Source of the DNA: Taurinivorans muris
GTDB taxonomy: Bacteria > Desulfobacterota > Desulfovibrionia > Desulfovibrionales > Desulfovibrionaceae
Direction: 5' to 3'
Assembly: GCF_025232395.1 (NCBI RefSeq)
Contig: NZ_CP065938.1
Coordinates: forward strand, 1,860,001-1,924,000
DNA length: 64,000 nucleotides
The notes under the pieces are model-generated. The model saw only the letters and a program-made list of their open reading frames with translations, made no database searches and was not told the DNA's origin. Shown here piece by piece: positions 37,433 to 45,488 of the stretch. The translations under genes were made by a program, and so were the position numbers. Every line of letters starts with the position of its first letter. The stretch's first letter is position 1.

Positions 37433-37528
37433 CGCGCCGGAGGGGGTGCCCGTTCGGATTGCGGCTTGCTAAAAAAAGAAGATTAATGTATTTTCAAGAT
37501 ACTGCATACGGCTTTAGAGGAGGAGTAT

Positions 37529-38200
37529 ATGCTTATTCGTGATTGGATGACAAGTTCGGTGATTTCAGCGAAAGAAGACGCATCAATGCTTAAAGTTTCA
37601 AAATTAATGCAAGAACATGGAATAAAACGTATTCCTATCGTCGATGACGAGATGAAACTTATCGGTATTGTTTCCGACAGAGATATTAAGGAAGCTTCAC
37701 CTTCAAAAGCGACTACGTTGGATGTGCATGAACTTTCTTATCTTTTGTCAGAATTGAAAATCAAGGATATTATGACGAAAAACCCCGTTGCTGTCAGCTC
37801 GATGGATACCATCGAACAAGTCGCCCTTATCATGCTGGAGAAGAAGCTGACGGGGCTTCCTGTCGTGGATTGGGAGAAAAAGCTTGTCGGCATTATTACC
37901 GAAGCCGATATTTTTAAAATTTTCACGGAAATTTCAGGGGTTCGCCGCGGCGGTATCCAATTTGCTTTGGAGCTTTCCGAAGACCCCGGAACTTTGCCTC
38001 CCGTCCTTGATTTGATAAGGGAGAACGGCGGCAGAATCGTATCCGTGCTGACCGGCGGGTATAAAGACAATGATACCATGCGTGATGTATACATCCGCAT
38101 ACGTCCTATGGCGGCGGAAGAAGAGAATAATCTCATTGAAAAGATGAGAGCCCATTGCAAAGTTGTGTATTGGGTGAAGGATACAGTGCATATGCTTTGA
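37529..38200 (+). CDS. Tandem CBS domain protein with C-terminal ACT-like domain (AcuB-like)
   Basis: A 223-residue cytoplasmic protein. CBS domain 1 spans about 1-60 (IRDWMTSSVISAKEDASML...GIVSDRDI) and CBS domain 2 about 75-135 (IKDIMTKNPVAVSS...GIITEADIF). CBS pairs bind adenine nucleotides as energy sensors. Residues about 150-223 (LPPVLDLIRENGGRIVSVL) form an ACT-like fold. The layout equals AcuB-type proteins. Target unknown. GGAGGAG precedes the ATG. It lies upstream of dsrC but a hairpin and a separate promoter intervene, so cotranscription is not expected. Confidence 0.9.
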   Translation: MLIRDWMTSSVISAKEDASMLKVSKLMQEHGIKRIPIVDDEMKLIGIVSDRDIKEASPSKATTLDVHELSYLLSELKIKDIMTKNPVAVSSMDTIEQVALIMLEKKLTGLPVVDWEKKLVGIITEADIFKIFTEISGVRRGGIQFALELSEDPGTLPPVLDLIRENGGRIVSVLTGGYKDNDTMRDVYIRIRPMAAEEENNLIEKMRAHCKVVYWVKDTVHML

Positions 38201-38270
38201 TAATGGTTTGTAATTATATGAGTTTTTTGGGTATTGCCCAAAAAAAGTAAAGAAAGTTTGTGAAAAACAC

Positions 38271-38299
38271 TTTACAAAAATCATTTTAATGCATACTAT
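38271..38299 (+). promoter_or_regulatory. Probable promoter of dsrC
   Basis: TTTACA (38271-38276) and TACTAT (38294-38299) separated by 17 bases. Transcription would start near 38306, giving a leader of about 228 bases. Confidence 0.5.
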
Positions 38300-38312
38300 T
38301 ATTTTAATACAA

Positions 38313-38413
38313 AGCTCTTTGCGGGAAGTTTTTAACGGGACTTTTGCCGGAAGAGCTCGGGTCGAAAAAATTTGAATAGTTATCAAAAATACGAACTTGC
38401 TTTTTTTTGATAA
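38313..38413 (+). promoter_or_regulatory. Structured 5' leader of dsrC
   Basis: Two hairpins lie in the predicted leader: AGCTCTT (38313-38319) / AAGAGCT (38351-38357), enclosing a partly complementary GC-rich interior, and TTATCAAAAA (38380-38389) / TTTTTGATAA (38404-38413), whose second arm contains eight T residues. They could stabilise the message or act in regulation. The remaining 120 bases before the ATG show no further strong structure. No gene is encoded in 38201-38533. Confidence 0.4.
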
Positions 38414-38533
38414 TTATGGCAAACAAAGAAAAGGATATTCATCCTGTTCGATTCTGATATCAAACATTGTTTTAGTCTGCATGGATTGAAACGAAAAAAA
38501 CTAAATGTCCATATTGTCCAAGGAGGACCACAC

Positions 38534-38851
38534 ATGGCTGAAGTAACCTACAAAGGTAAATCTTTTGAAGTAGATGAAGACGGTTTCCTTCTTCGTTTTG
38601 ATGACTGGTGCCCAGAATGGTTGGAGTATGTGAAAGACTCTGAAGGTATTTCAGAACTTAACGAAGATCACCAAAAAATTCTTGACTTCCTTCAAGATTA
38701 CTATCGTAAAAATGGTATTGCTCCAATGGTTCGTATTCTTTCCAAAAACACCGGTTACAAATTGAAAGAAGTTTACGAATTGTTCCCATCTGGTCCTGGC
38801 AAAGGAGCTTGCAAAATGGCTGGACTTCCAAAACCAACCGGTTGCGTATAG
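38534..38851 (+). CDS. dsrC: DsrC sulfur-carrier protein of dissimilatory sulfite reduction
   Basis: The physiological partner of DsrAB: it accepts sulfite-derived sulfur as a trisulfide and passes it to the DsrMKJOP membrane complex. 105 residues, typical. The C-terminal arm GPGKGACKMAGLPKPTGCV keeps both catalytic cysteines, the second being the penultimate residue, which separates true DsrC from TusE and RspA-like relatives. The core LNEDHQKILDFLQDYYRKNG (residues about 50-69) is also standard. Ribosome site AAGGAGGA is ideal, fitting a highly expressed gene. The ATG at 38534 was chosen over an upstream in-frame codon for that reason. It stands alone, as usual; dsrAB is elsewhere. This gene fixes the respiratory type of the organism. 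Confidence 0.98.
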   Translation: MAEVTYKGKSFEVDEDGFLLRFDDWCPEWLEYVKDSEGISELNEDHQKILDFLQDYYRKNGIAPMVRILSKNTGYKLKEVYELFPSGPGKGACKMAGLPKPTGCV

Positions 38852-38874
38852 TCTTTAGTCATAAAGAACTTTAA

Positions 38875-38903
38875 GGCAGGAATTTGTGTTCCTGCCTTTT
38901 TTT
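38875..38903 (+). terminator. Intrinsic terminator of dsrC
   Basis: GGCAGGAA / TTCCTGCC with a 6-base loop followed by seven T residues. Confidence 0.92.
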
Positions 38904-38922
38904 GCGGCTTCGGCATAGAAAA

Positions 38923-39410
38923 CACCGCTTTTTAAGCCGGTGGAATGAAAAATTTTAGACACACGCTGTCCTTTTGGGAACGCTTTGATGTGTTTGGCAA
39001 TCAAAACCAAAGAGGAGCGGCGCCGTATGGGCGGCAGCCAAGGTTTTTCCGTACAAAATGGAATTGCGAATATCTGGCTGCGCGAAAATTTCGCCGTTTA
39101 AATATATGCAGAAATAAAAGAGATATCGGAAAATTATCGGGCAATTTTGTAAACGGAACAAGTTGCTTTATATGGAAGAAAATGCTTGTATGGAGCATAT
39201 TCACATGTTGCTGCTCATTTCGCTCCATTTTAGCATACCTTCGCTTGTGGGATAGTTGAAAGGAAAAGAACGTTCCTTGACGTATAATAGTTCAATTCAA
39301 AACGTGAATATGGAACGGGCATTTTGGGTGCGGTGACTGTCATATATGAATACGGCGGGTTGGAATAAAGACGTAATAAAGACAGGTATCCAAAATTGAT
39401 GAAGATAGGA
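38923..39410 (+). mobile_element. Degraded IS200/IS605-type insertion sequence, copy B
   Basis: Begins 20 bases after the dsrC terminator. The left end has a CACCGCTT/AAGCCGGTG hairpin followed by GGTGGAATGAAAAATTTTAG, nearly the same as in copy C. A second subterminal hairpin region holds TTTGATGTGTTTGGCAATC and AACCAAAGAGG. The transposase remnant reads, across shifted frames, TKWNCEY, RRLNICRNKRDIGKLSGNF, CMEHIHMLL (the HUH-type metal/catalytic histidine motif) and MERAFW, each matching a consecutive block of Y1 transposases. Stops and frameshifts make it non-functional. No separate cargo gene is visible. The following 39411-39706 shows no gene. Confidence 0.75.
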
Positions 39411-39706
39411 TGAATAACCAATATCCGCTTGAAGAATAGTATATCTTTTTTATGGTTAACTATGAAAAAATAAAGCAAAGGTCCGTCGGGTCAGGCGTAA
39501 TCGGTAAATGAAACGCTATTGGTGAACTTATTCAAAATGCTTAAAACGTAAACCTGTGTCATGCTCCTCCATTGTTGGAGAAAAGCACGGTCAGTCCATG
39601 GTTTTTATTCAAATGAAGCGGAAACTTCGGGAATTTTTTTGCGGCACTTTTTATAGTTGTTTTTATCTTATTGATATGATAGAATAAAATATCTGGATAT
39701 TACAGT

Positions 39707-39737
39707 TTGACAAAAAAAATAATAAGCGTATTATAAA
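39707..39737 (+). promoter_or_regulatory. Promoter of the VWA-OmpA gene
   Basis: TTGACA at 39707-39712 and TATAAA at 39732-39737 (spacer 19) or TTATAA one base earlier (spacer 18). The leader of about 80 bases has a CCGCA/TGCGG hairpin near 39755-39775 and a GGAGG ribosome site. Confidence 0.6.
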
Positions 39738-39823
39738 ATTATAAGTAAAGCTATTCCGCAGGAAACTGTGCGGAGAGCTGCTTATCATTTATATCGTTTA
39801 TAAAGCACATATGGAGGCTTAAA

Positions 39824-40807
39824 ATGAAATTAAAATCTTTAATTGCAGCATTTGCAATGGTACTTGGTTTAAGCACGGCTGCTTATGCAAACGGCCTTGT
39901 TCGTACTGTCGACAGCTTTGACTACCTCGTAGACTATTCTGGCTCTATGATGATGACCGAACAAGAAATAAAAATGCCTAAAATGGAAATTGCCAAAGAA
40001 GTTTTGAATAAAATCACCAAAGCAATTCCTGATCTCGGCTACAAAGCAAGCATGCACACCTTGGCTCCTGCCCATGAAATTGTCGCTTACGGAGATTTCG
40101 CTCCCGCAGCCATGGAAGAAGCTGTTGGCTCTTTGCAATCCGATTTAGCTATTTACGGAAGAAAAACACCTTTGGGCAACGGCATTAATGCTTTCGCTCC
40201 CCAATATGAACAAATGGCTCGTCCAACCGCTATTATTTTGGTGAGTGACGGCTTGAACAACTTGGGTATCGAACCTGTGAAATCCATTGTTGACAATAAC
40301 ATCGGTGCCTGCTTCCATATCATTTCTTTTGCTGATTCCGCTGAAGGTCAGGCAACTCTCGATGAAATCGCTAAAATCAATGACTGCACAGTCATGGTTA
40401 ACGGTGTTGACCTTTACAAAGACGATGCAGCTTTGAATGACTTCGTGCAAAAAGTTTTCTATGCCGGTCTCGCAAATGACGCTCTCGTGCTTCGCGGCGT
40501 AAACTTCGCTTTTGACTCCGCAGTTCTTACTGACGAAGCTAAAGAAATTTTAGGCGATGTTGCCGTTATCATTAAAGACGCAGCCAACGGTGTTGCTTTG
40601 CAAGGCTGGACTGACAGCGTTGGTACTGAAGCATACAACAAGGCTTTGTCACAACGCCGTGCTGAATCCGTAAAGGCATATTTGGTTCAAGAAGGACTTG
40701 ATGCCGGCAAGATTGAAGCAAAAGGCATGGGCAAATCTTTCAAATATGATAACTCCAATGCTGACGGACGTTATTTGAACCGCCGCGTTGAAGTTCTTGT
40801 AAAGTAG
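39824..40807 (+). CDS. OmpA-family protein with N-terminal VWA-like domain
   Basis: A 327-residue exported protein. Signal peptide about 1-22 (ending AAYA). Residues about 33-195 form a von Willebrand A-like domain: the metal site DYSGSMMMTE (about 37-46) keeps D-x-S-x-S, and IILVSDGLNNLG (about 136-147) supplies the distal aspartate. Residues about 225-327 form an OmpA C-terminal domain binding peptidoglycan, with FAFDSAVLTDEAKEIL, GWTDSVGTEAYNKALSQRRA and NRRVEVLVK. It is probably an abundant wall-anchored periplasmic protein with an adhesive or divalent-metal-binding front. No barrel segment is present, so it is not a classical OmpA porin. A strong promoter, GGAGG site and terminator suggest high expression. 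Confidence 0.9.
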   Translation: MKLKSLIAAFAMVLGLSTAAYANGLVRTVDSFDYLVDYSGSMMMTEQEIKMPKMEIAKEVLNKITKAIPDLGYKASMHTLAPAHEIVAYGDFAPAAMEEAVGSLQSDLAIYGRKTPLGNGINAFAPQYEQMARPTAIILVSDGLNNLGIEPVKSIVDNNIGACFHIISFADSAEGQATLDEIAKINDCTVMVNGVDLYKDDAALNDFVQKVFYAGLANDALVLRGVNFAFDSAVLTDEAKEILGDVAVIIKDAANGVALQGWTDSVGTEAYNKALSQRRAESVKAYLVQEGLDAGKIEAKGMGKSFKYDNSNADGRYLNRRVEVLVK

Positions 40808-40861
40808 TTCAACCGATCAAATTATAAGCAATACTTATAAGATTGATTAAAATAATTTATG

Positions 40862-40898
40862 CAAAGGCTATTTATTAACTATTAATAAATAGCCTTTG
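40862..40898 (+). terminator. Terminator hairpin after the VWA-OmpA gene
   Basis: CAAAGGCTATTTATTA / TAATAAATAGCCTTTG, a 16-bp perfect stem with a 5-base loop. Only a short T-rich stretch follows. Confidence 0.7.
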
Positions 40899-40960
40899 TC
40901 CGATTAAAAAACTAGCACCCTTTGAATTAAAGGTGAAAAGTTTTTATCGGAGTAATTGCT

Positions 40961-41443
40961 ATGAAAAAAATTTTCAGCGTCATTGTCCTTTCATGCTCTT
41001 TGCTGGCTTGTACTTCCGCAAAAGAAGAAAACACCCAAGTATCTTCAGCGGAAAATCAAAATTTTGTTTATGAAAAAGTGGATGTTACCAATTTATCCGA
41101 ACAGGAACAATTTGTGTATGAGCAGCTTAGAACGTTTGCGCATGGGCATATCAGCAAATGCAACGTTCAGATCATTCCCAATAAAAATTCGCCTAAAATT
41201 GAAAAACGCAACAATATGTATGTGGCGAGTTATGTTGAATTTGACCCAGGCAGTTTGAGTATGGAAATTATTTCAACACCCCATAGGAAATATCAGTATT
41301 TGGCAAAAATCAAATATCGTGAAAATCTTTATCAATGCATGGCTGAAACAGAGCAGTCAGCTTTGAAGGGCAAATATAATCTTGTGAGCAAGCGTTTTAT
41401 TACCGAAGTCCCGAAATACCAACAAGGCAAATGGAAATATTAG
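40961..41443 (+). CDS. Hypothetical lipoprotein
   Basis: A 160-residue protein of unknown function. It begins with a lipoprotein signal, MKKIFSVIVLSCSLLAC, lipobox LLAC with Cys 17; the next residues Thr-Ser favour outer-membrane sorting. A Ser/Glu/Asn-rich linker follows to about 40, then an alpha/beta domain with two further cysteines (about 67 and 127) that could form a disulfide. No family recognised. CGGAG precedes the ATG, and a terminator follows directly, so it is monocistronic. Confidence 0.75.
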   Translation: MKKIFSVIVLSCSLLACTSAKEENTQVSSAENQNFVYEKVDVTNLSEQEQFVYEQLRTFAHGHISKCNVQIIPNKNSPKIEKRNNMYVASYVEFDPGSLSMEIISTPHRKYQYLAKIKYRENLYQCMAETEQSALKGKYNLVSKRFITEVPKYQQGKWKY

Positions 41444-41444
41444 G

Positions 41445-41469
41445 AAAAGGGGGTAATTCCCCTTTTTTT
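41445..41469 (+). terminator. Intrinsic terminator of the lipoprotein gene
   Basis: AAAAGGGG / CCCCTTTT with a short loop and seven T residues, lying 2 bases after the stop and 11 bases before the next gene. Confidence 0.85.
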
Positions 41470-41479
41470 AGGAATAATT

Positions 41480-42325
41480 ATGTTGAGTTGTTTGGTTTCC
41501 GCAAATTGCCAAGGTGTTCCCCTTATACGGCAATTATTGGCGTTTCAGCCGTTTGCAAAGAGTTATTCTCCGGAATTTTTTGTCAATTTTAAAAAGGAGA
41601 GCATTCCCCTTGAAAAATTGGCAAGCTGCAATTTGCTTATTTATCAAAAGCTTAATGCGCATTGGGGCGAACTTTCGGAAGATTACCTGCTGAGTCATGT
41701 CAATCCGAAAGCGAAAGTCGTTTGCATGCCGAACATTTATAATCCCGCATTATGGCCTATTTCAAAGGGGACAGGCGATTTGTCCGACCCTTACAATGAA
41801 ACCTATGTTGATGAGCTTATGCGCCGCAGCTTATCGAAAGAAGAAATCCTATATCTGATTAAAAAAGTCGATTTTGCAAAGCATTATGATTTGCAGTCCA
41901 TGTTTGCGGAAGCTATGAAGGTCGAGAGAAATAAAGGGTATGTCCGCTGTGCTGAGTTTTGTGATTTCATTGAAGAAAATTTTTCTAAAACCAAACTGTT
42001 CACGACATTTAATCATCCCTACGGCATTTTATTGAATAAAGTGGCGCAGACCGTGCTTGAGGAAATAGGATACAGGGGCGTTCCTGATCGGCTTATTCCG
42101 GATTTGACGTGTGATGATGAATATTATATGCCTATTCATCCTTCGGTGGCAAAATTTTTTCATTTGTCTTTCATTGACGAAAATACAAAATATCCCGTTT
42201 ACGGCAATATGCTGACCTATTATGAATATGTTGCGGGGTATATTTTCGCGCGGGAAAACAAATTTCCTTTGGCCCATTATTTCAGATGTCTGTCTGAAAG
42301 AAAAAAACAAATTTCCGTCCGTTAG
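41480..42325 (+). CDS. WcbI-like polysaccharide biosynthesis putative acetyltransferase
   Basis: A 281-residue protein resembling WcbI of capsule clusters, a putative acetyltransferase with an SGNH-like fold. The N-terminal SANCQGVPLIRQLL (about 7-20) holds the NCQG motif. A later TTFNHPYGIL (about 174-183) carries the NHP motif. The middle, PNIYNPALWPI, is also family-like. It sits outside any capsule cluster, directly after a terminator, and must be transcribed by read-through or a promoter inside the preceding gene. Acceptor sugar unknown. Confidence 0.7.
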   Translation: MLSCLVSANCQGVPLIRQLLAFQPFAKSYSPEFFVNFKKESIPLEKLASCNLLIYQKLNAHWGELSEDYLLSHVNPKAKVVCMPNIYNPALWPISKGTGDLSDPYNETYVDELMRRSLSKEEILYLIKKVDFAKHYDLQSMFAEAMKVERNKGYVRCAEFCDFIEENFSKTKLFTTFNHPYGILLNKVAQTVLEEIGYRGVPDRLIPDLTCDDEYYMPIHPSVAKFFHLSFIDENTKYPVYGNMLTYYEYVAGYIFARENKFPLAHYFRCLSERKKQISVR

Positions 42326-42385
42326 GCTTGACTTATCTGTTTTGCTCCTTATCTATTATTTGAACAATCGATAAGGAGTTTTTTT

Positions 42386-44362
42386 ATGTCTTCAACCTAT
42401 AAATTCAAAGCGGAAACCCATAAGGTTCTGAATATCCTTACTCACTCTTTGTATACGAACCGTGAGATTTTTTTGCGCGAATTGCTTTCCAATGCTTCCG
42501 ACGCCCTTGATAAACTGCGTTTTAAACAAAATAAAGGGGAAAGCATTCTTGCTCCCGAACTTCCTTTGGAAATTAAAATCAGCACGGATAAAGAAAGCAA
42601 TATCCTGACTGTCCAAGATACCGGCATTGGCATGACCAAACAGGAAATGCAGGATAATTTGGGCATTATTGCAAAGTCAGGATCTGAAAAGTTTTTAAAA
42701 GATATCGGCGATACCTCTTGCGACAGCGGCAAACAAAAAATCGACCCCTATGCCGAAGAAGAAATTGTGGAAAAACAAGAAGGGGCGGGCGCCGACGCCT
42801 CACAAATAATCGGGCGTTTCGGCATCGGTTTTTATTCCGTGTTCATGGTTGCGGATAAGGTGGAGGTGTATTCCGTTCCCGCCATTGAAAGCGTGAAGGA
42901 AGAAAGCGAAGCAAAAGCCCATGTTTGGACTTCCCATGGTTCGGACACGTTCACAATCACGCCTCTTGAGGAGGTTGCAGGGCTTGTCCGCGGTACCATG
43001 ATCAAAATATATTTAAAAGATGACGCAAAAGAATTTATCGAAGAATATCGCCTTGAAAACATCATCCGCCGCCATTCCAATTTCCTGCCGTTTTCCATTT
43101 TGCTGAATGACAAGGTAATCAACACTATTTCCGCGTTATGGCGCGAACCTAAGTTCAATATTAAAAAAGAACAGTATGACGAATTTTATAAGTTCCTTAC
43201 CTATGACACGGAAAATCCTTTTGATGTCATCCACTTGTCTGTTGACGCGCCGGTGCAGTTCAACGCGTTGCTTTTTATCCCTGAAAAAAGCGAAGACTAT
43301 TTTCTGGAACAAAAGGACCAATGGGGGCTTGATTTGTATGTCCGCCGCGTCCTTATCGAGAAAAACAGGCAGGAACTTCTGCCCAACTATTTCGCTTTTG
43401 TGAAAGGTGTTGTGGATACGGAAGATTTGCCTTTGAATATTTCCCGGGAAACATTGCAGGAAAATATCGTTTTAAAGAAAATTTCCCAAACCATCGTGCG
43501 TCAGCTCATGAGTCATTTTGAAAAAATGGCGGCGCAGGATAAGGAAAAGTATAACACTTTTTGGAATAAGCACGGCAAATATTTTAAATTTGCGTTCAAT
43601 GATTTTGTATACCGCGACAGGGTTGCGAAGCTCATGCGTTTTGTTTCTTCCGGCTCCGAAGAGCTTCTCAGCCTTGAAGAATATGTCAGCCGCATGAAAG
43701 CCGGACAAAAGGATATTTGGTATGTGAGCGCTTCTTCCAAAGAAGCCGCTAAGCTCAATCCTCATATGGAACGGTTCACCCGCAAGGGGCTTGAAGTTTT
43801 ATATTTGCTTGAACCGGTCGAAGAAATCGCTCTTGAGAGTTTGCAAAAATTCAATGAGTACACGTTTAAGAATATTGAAACGGCTGATGCCCGTGCTCTT
43901 GATGATTTTGCTGATGTGGAAAAAGCGGAATCCGATTTGCCGAAACTTTCCGACCTTGAAAAGACGGAATTTGAGCAAATGCTTGAACGCATGAAAGAAG
44001 TGCTTGGCGATAAAGTGAAAGACGTGAAAAGCACGGACAGACTGTCAGGCAGTCCTGCCTGCATGGCTTCCCAAGACGGTGTAAGTTCGACCATGGAAAA
44101 ATTGATGCGCTCTTTCCAAAAAGACGACAGCATTCCGCAAAAAGTGCTTGAAGTCAACCCCGACCATGCATTGATCCGTTCTTTGCTGACTATTTACAAG
44201 GACGACAGCCGTTCCGGTCTTTTTGAAGAAATGGTGTGGGGAATTTTTGACAACACTGTTTTGCTTGACGGTTATATGAACGATCCGTTCCTTATGGCGC
44301 AAAGAAGTTTGAAGCTCATGGAAAAAGCGGGTCAATGGTATGCTGATTTAAGAAATAAGTGA
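42386..44362 (+). CDS. htpG: Molecular chaperone HtpG (Hsp90)
   Basis: ATP-driven Hsp90 chaperone of 658 residues, slightly longer than the E. coli protein. The GHKL ATP site is visible as LRELLSNASDALDK (about 29-42), VQDTGIGMTKQEM (about 75-87) and GRFGIGFYSVFMVAD (about 142-156). An acidic insertion (about 112-138; PYAEEEIVEKQEGAG) between these blocks explains the extra length. The middle domain has EDLPLNISRETLQ (about 348-360). AAGGAG precedes the ATG. A TTGACT (near 42327) could belong to a promoter, but the -10 element is unclear. Confidence 0.97.
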   Translation: MSSTYKFKAETHKVLNILTHSLYTNREIFLRELLSNASDALDKLRFKQNKGESILAPELPLEIKISTDKESNILTVQDTGIGMTKQEMQDNLGIIAKSGSEKFLKDIGDTSCDSGKQKIDPYAEEEIVEKQEGAGADASQIIGRFGIGFYSVFMVADKVEVYSVPAIESVKEESEAKAHVWTSHGSDTFTITPLEEVAGLVRGTMIKIYLKDDAKEFIEEYRLENIIRRHSNFLPFSILLNDKVINTISALWREPKFNIKKEQYDEFYKFLTYDTENPFDVIHLSVDAPVQFNALLFIPEKSEDYFLEQKDQWGLDLYVRRVLIEKNRQELLPNYFAFVKGVVDTEDLPLNISRETLQENIVLKKISQTIVRQLMSHFEKMAAQDKEKYNTFWNKHGKYFKFAFNDFVYRDRVAKLMRFVSSGSEELLSLEEYVSRMKAGQKDIWYVSASSKEAAKLNPHMERFTRKGLEVLYLLEPVEEIALESLQKFNEYTFKNIETADARALDDFADVEKAESDLPKLSDLEKTEFEQMLERMKEVLGDKVKDVKSTDRLSGSPACMASQDGVSSTMEKLMRSFQKDDSIPQKVLEVNPDHALIRSLLTIYKDDSRSGLFEEMVWGIFDNTVLLDGYMNDPFLMAQRSLKLMEKAGQWYADLRNK

Positions 44363-44400
44363 TTGTTTGTTTTGGGGGAATTGTTTTCCCCAAGTTTTTT

Positions 44401-44436
44401 GCACGGAATTCTTTTTTGAATTTCGTGCTTTTTTTT
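44401..44436 (+). terminator. Intrinsic terminator of htpG
   Basis: GCACGGAATTC / GAATTTCGTGC with a TTTTTT loop, followed by eight T residues. The remaining 150 bases before the flagellar promoter encode no credible gene. Confidence 0.9.
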
Positions 44437-44592
44437 GGTCTTTATTTTGCATGGGGTTCATATGTCGAAATGGACAAGAGTATTTTTTGTCCGCAGGAAG
44501 AAAAAGGATTGGAGGATATGCCGGGAACAAAAAAGGAAAAAAATTTGAGTTTTTCCTTTGGCACTGACAGAAAACTGCTGCGAAAAATGTTT

Positions 44593-44608
44593 TGGCATGG
44601 TCTTTGCT
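44593..44608 (+). promoter_or_regulatory. Sigma-54-type promoter of the flgFGAH operon
   Basis: TGGCATGGTCTTTGCT: GG at 44594-44595 and GC at 44606-44607 are exactly ten bases apart, with TGGCA and TTGCT around them, close to the RpoN consensus. It lies 77 bases upstream of the flgF ATG. RpoN control of flagellar genes is established in Desulfovibrio relatives. No enhancer-binding site was identified. Confidence 0.75.
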
Positions 44609-44684
44609 TAATAAGGTGTATGAAAAGAAATGAACATCATTTTGTCAGATTTATGACAGCATGTTGTGACGGCAAGGAGTTTAT

Positions 44685-45470
44685 ATGCAAAATTCACTTT
44701 ATACGGGATTATTTGCGTCGTTAACGACTGAACATAGAATGGCCATGATAAGCAACAACTTGGCGAATGTGAACACCGCAGGTTATAAATCCGATGCATT
44801 GGCTTTTAAAGATACGATGATACATTTCGCCCATGATTTTATTCGTGAGCCGTTGGAAAATTTGCGTTCCGAACCTTTATTCCCGGAACAGTGCCTACGG
44901 GCCAGAACCCGTATCGCCACAAAAGAAACGGACTTTTCCCAGGGAAGCATGCAGTTTACGGGCAATCAGCTTGACATAGCCATTGTCGGCGAAGGGTTTT
45001 ACCGCGTGAATGCTCCGCAGGGCGAGTATTTGACACGTTCCAGCGCTTTCACCAAAGGTCCGGACGGTACGATAATGACGAAACAGGGATACCCAGTGCA
45101 GGGTACAGGAGGAAATATCGTTCTTCCGCCGAATGCAAGCAATGTTCATGTTTCCGCGGACGGAGCCGTTTATGCGGACGGTCAGCAAGTGGGACAGCTT
45201 GACGTGGTCACCGTGGAAGACCCGCAGCTTTTAAGAAAGGTCGGCAACAACCTTTATGGTGTTCCTGAAGGTGTCGGTCTGCAAAATGTTTTGGACGGCG
45301 AAAGGACTATGGTCAGCCAAGGTTATACGGAGGCTGCCAATGTCAATGTCGTGTATGAAATGGTCAACATGATTGAAGTGCAAAGGATGTTTGAAGCCCA
45401 GCAAAAAGTCATGTCAACGGCGAATGATGTGGATAAACAAGTGATAACTACTGTTGGTAAAGCACGGTAA
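44685..45470 (+). CDS. flgF: Flagellar basal-body rod protein FlgF
   Basis: A 261-residue proximal rod subunit exported by the flagellar type III system. The N-terminal rod motif is LTTEHRMAMISNNLANVNTA (about 14-33); the middle LDIAIVGEGFYRV (about 95-107) and C-terminal ANVNVVYEMVNMIEVQRMFE (about 218-237) are family hallmarks. No signal peptide, as expected. AAGGAG precedes the ATG. First gene of the operon, 18 bases before flgG. Confidence 0.94.
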   Translation: MQNSLYTGLFASLTTEHRMAMISNNLANVNTAGYKSDALAFKDTMIHFAHDFIREPLENLRSEPLFPEQCLRARTRIATKETDFSQGSMQFTGNQLDIAIVGEGFYRVNAPQGEYLTRSSAFTKGPDGTIMTKQGYPVQGTGGNIVLPPNASNVHVSADGAVYADGQQVGQLDVVTVEDPQLLRKVGNNLYGVPEGVGLQNVLDGERTMVSQGYTEAANVNVVYEMVNMIEVQRMFEAQQKVMSTANDVDKQVITTVGKAR

Positions 45471-45488
45471 TAAAGCGAGGATAACGAT

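Noticed and set aside
44558-44580. A second TGGCAC sigma-54-like word before flgF
   Set aside because: The GC element is not ten bases from the GG, so it does not meet the spacing rule.
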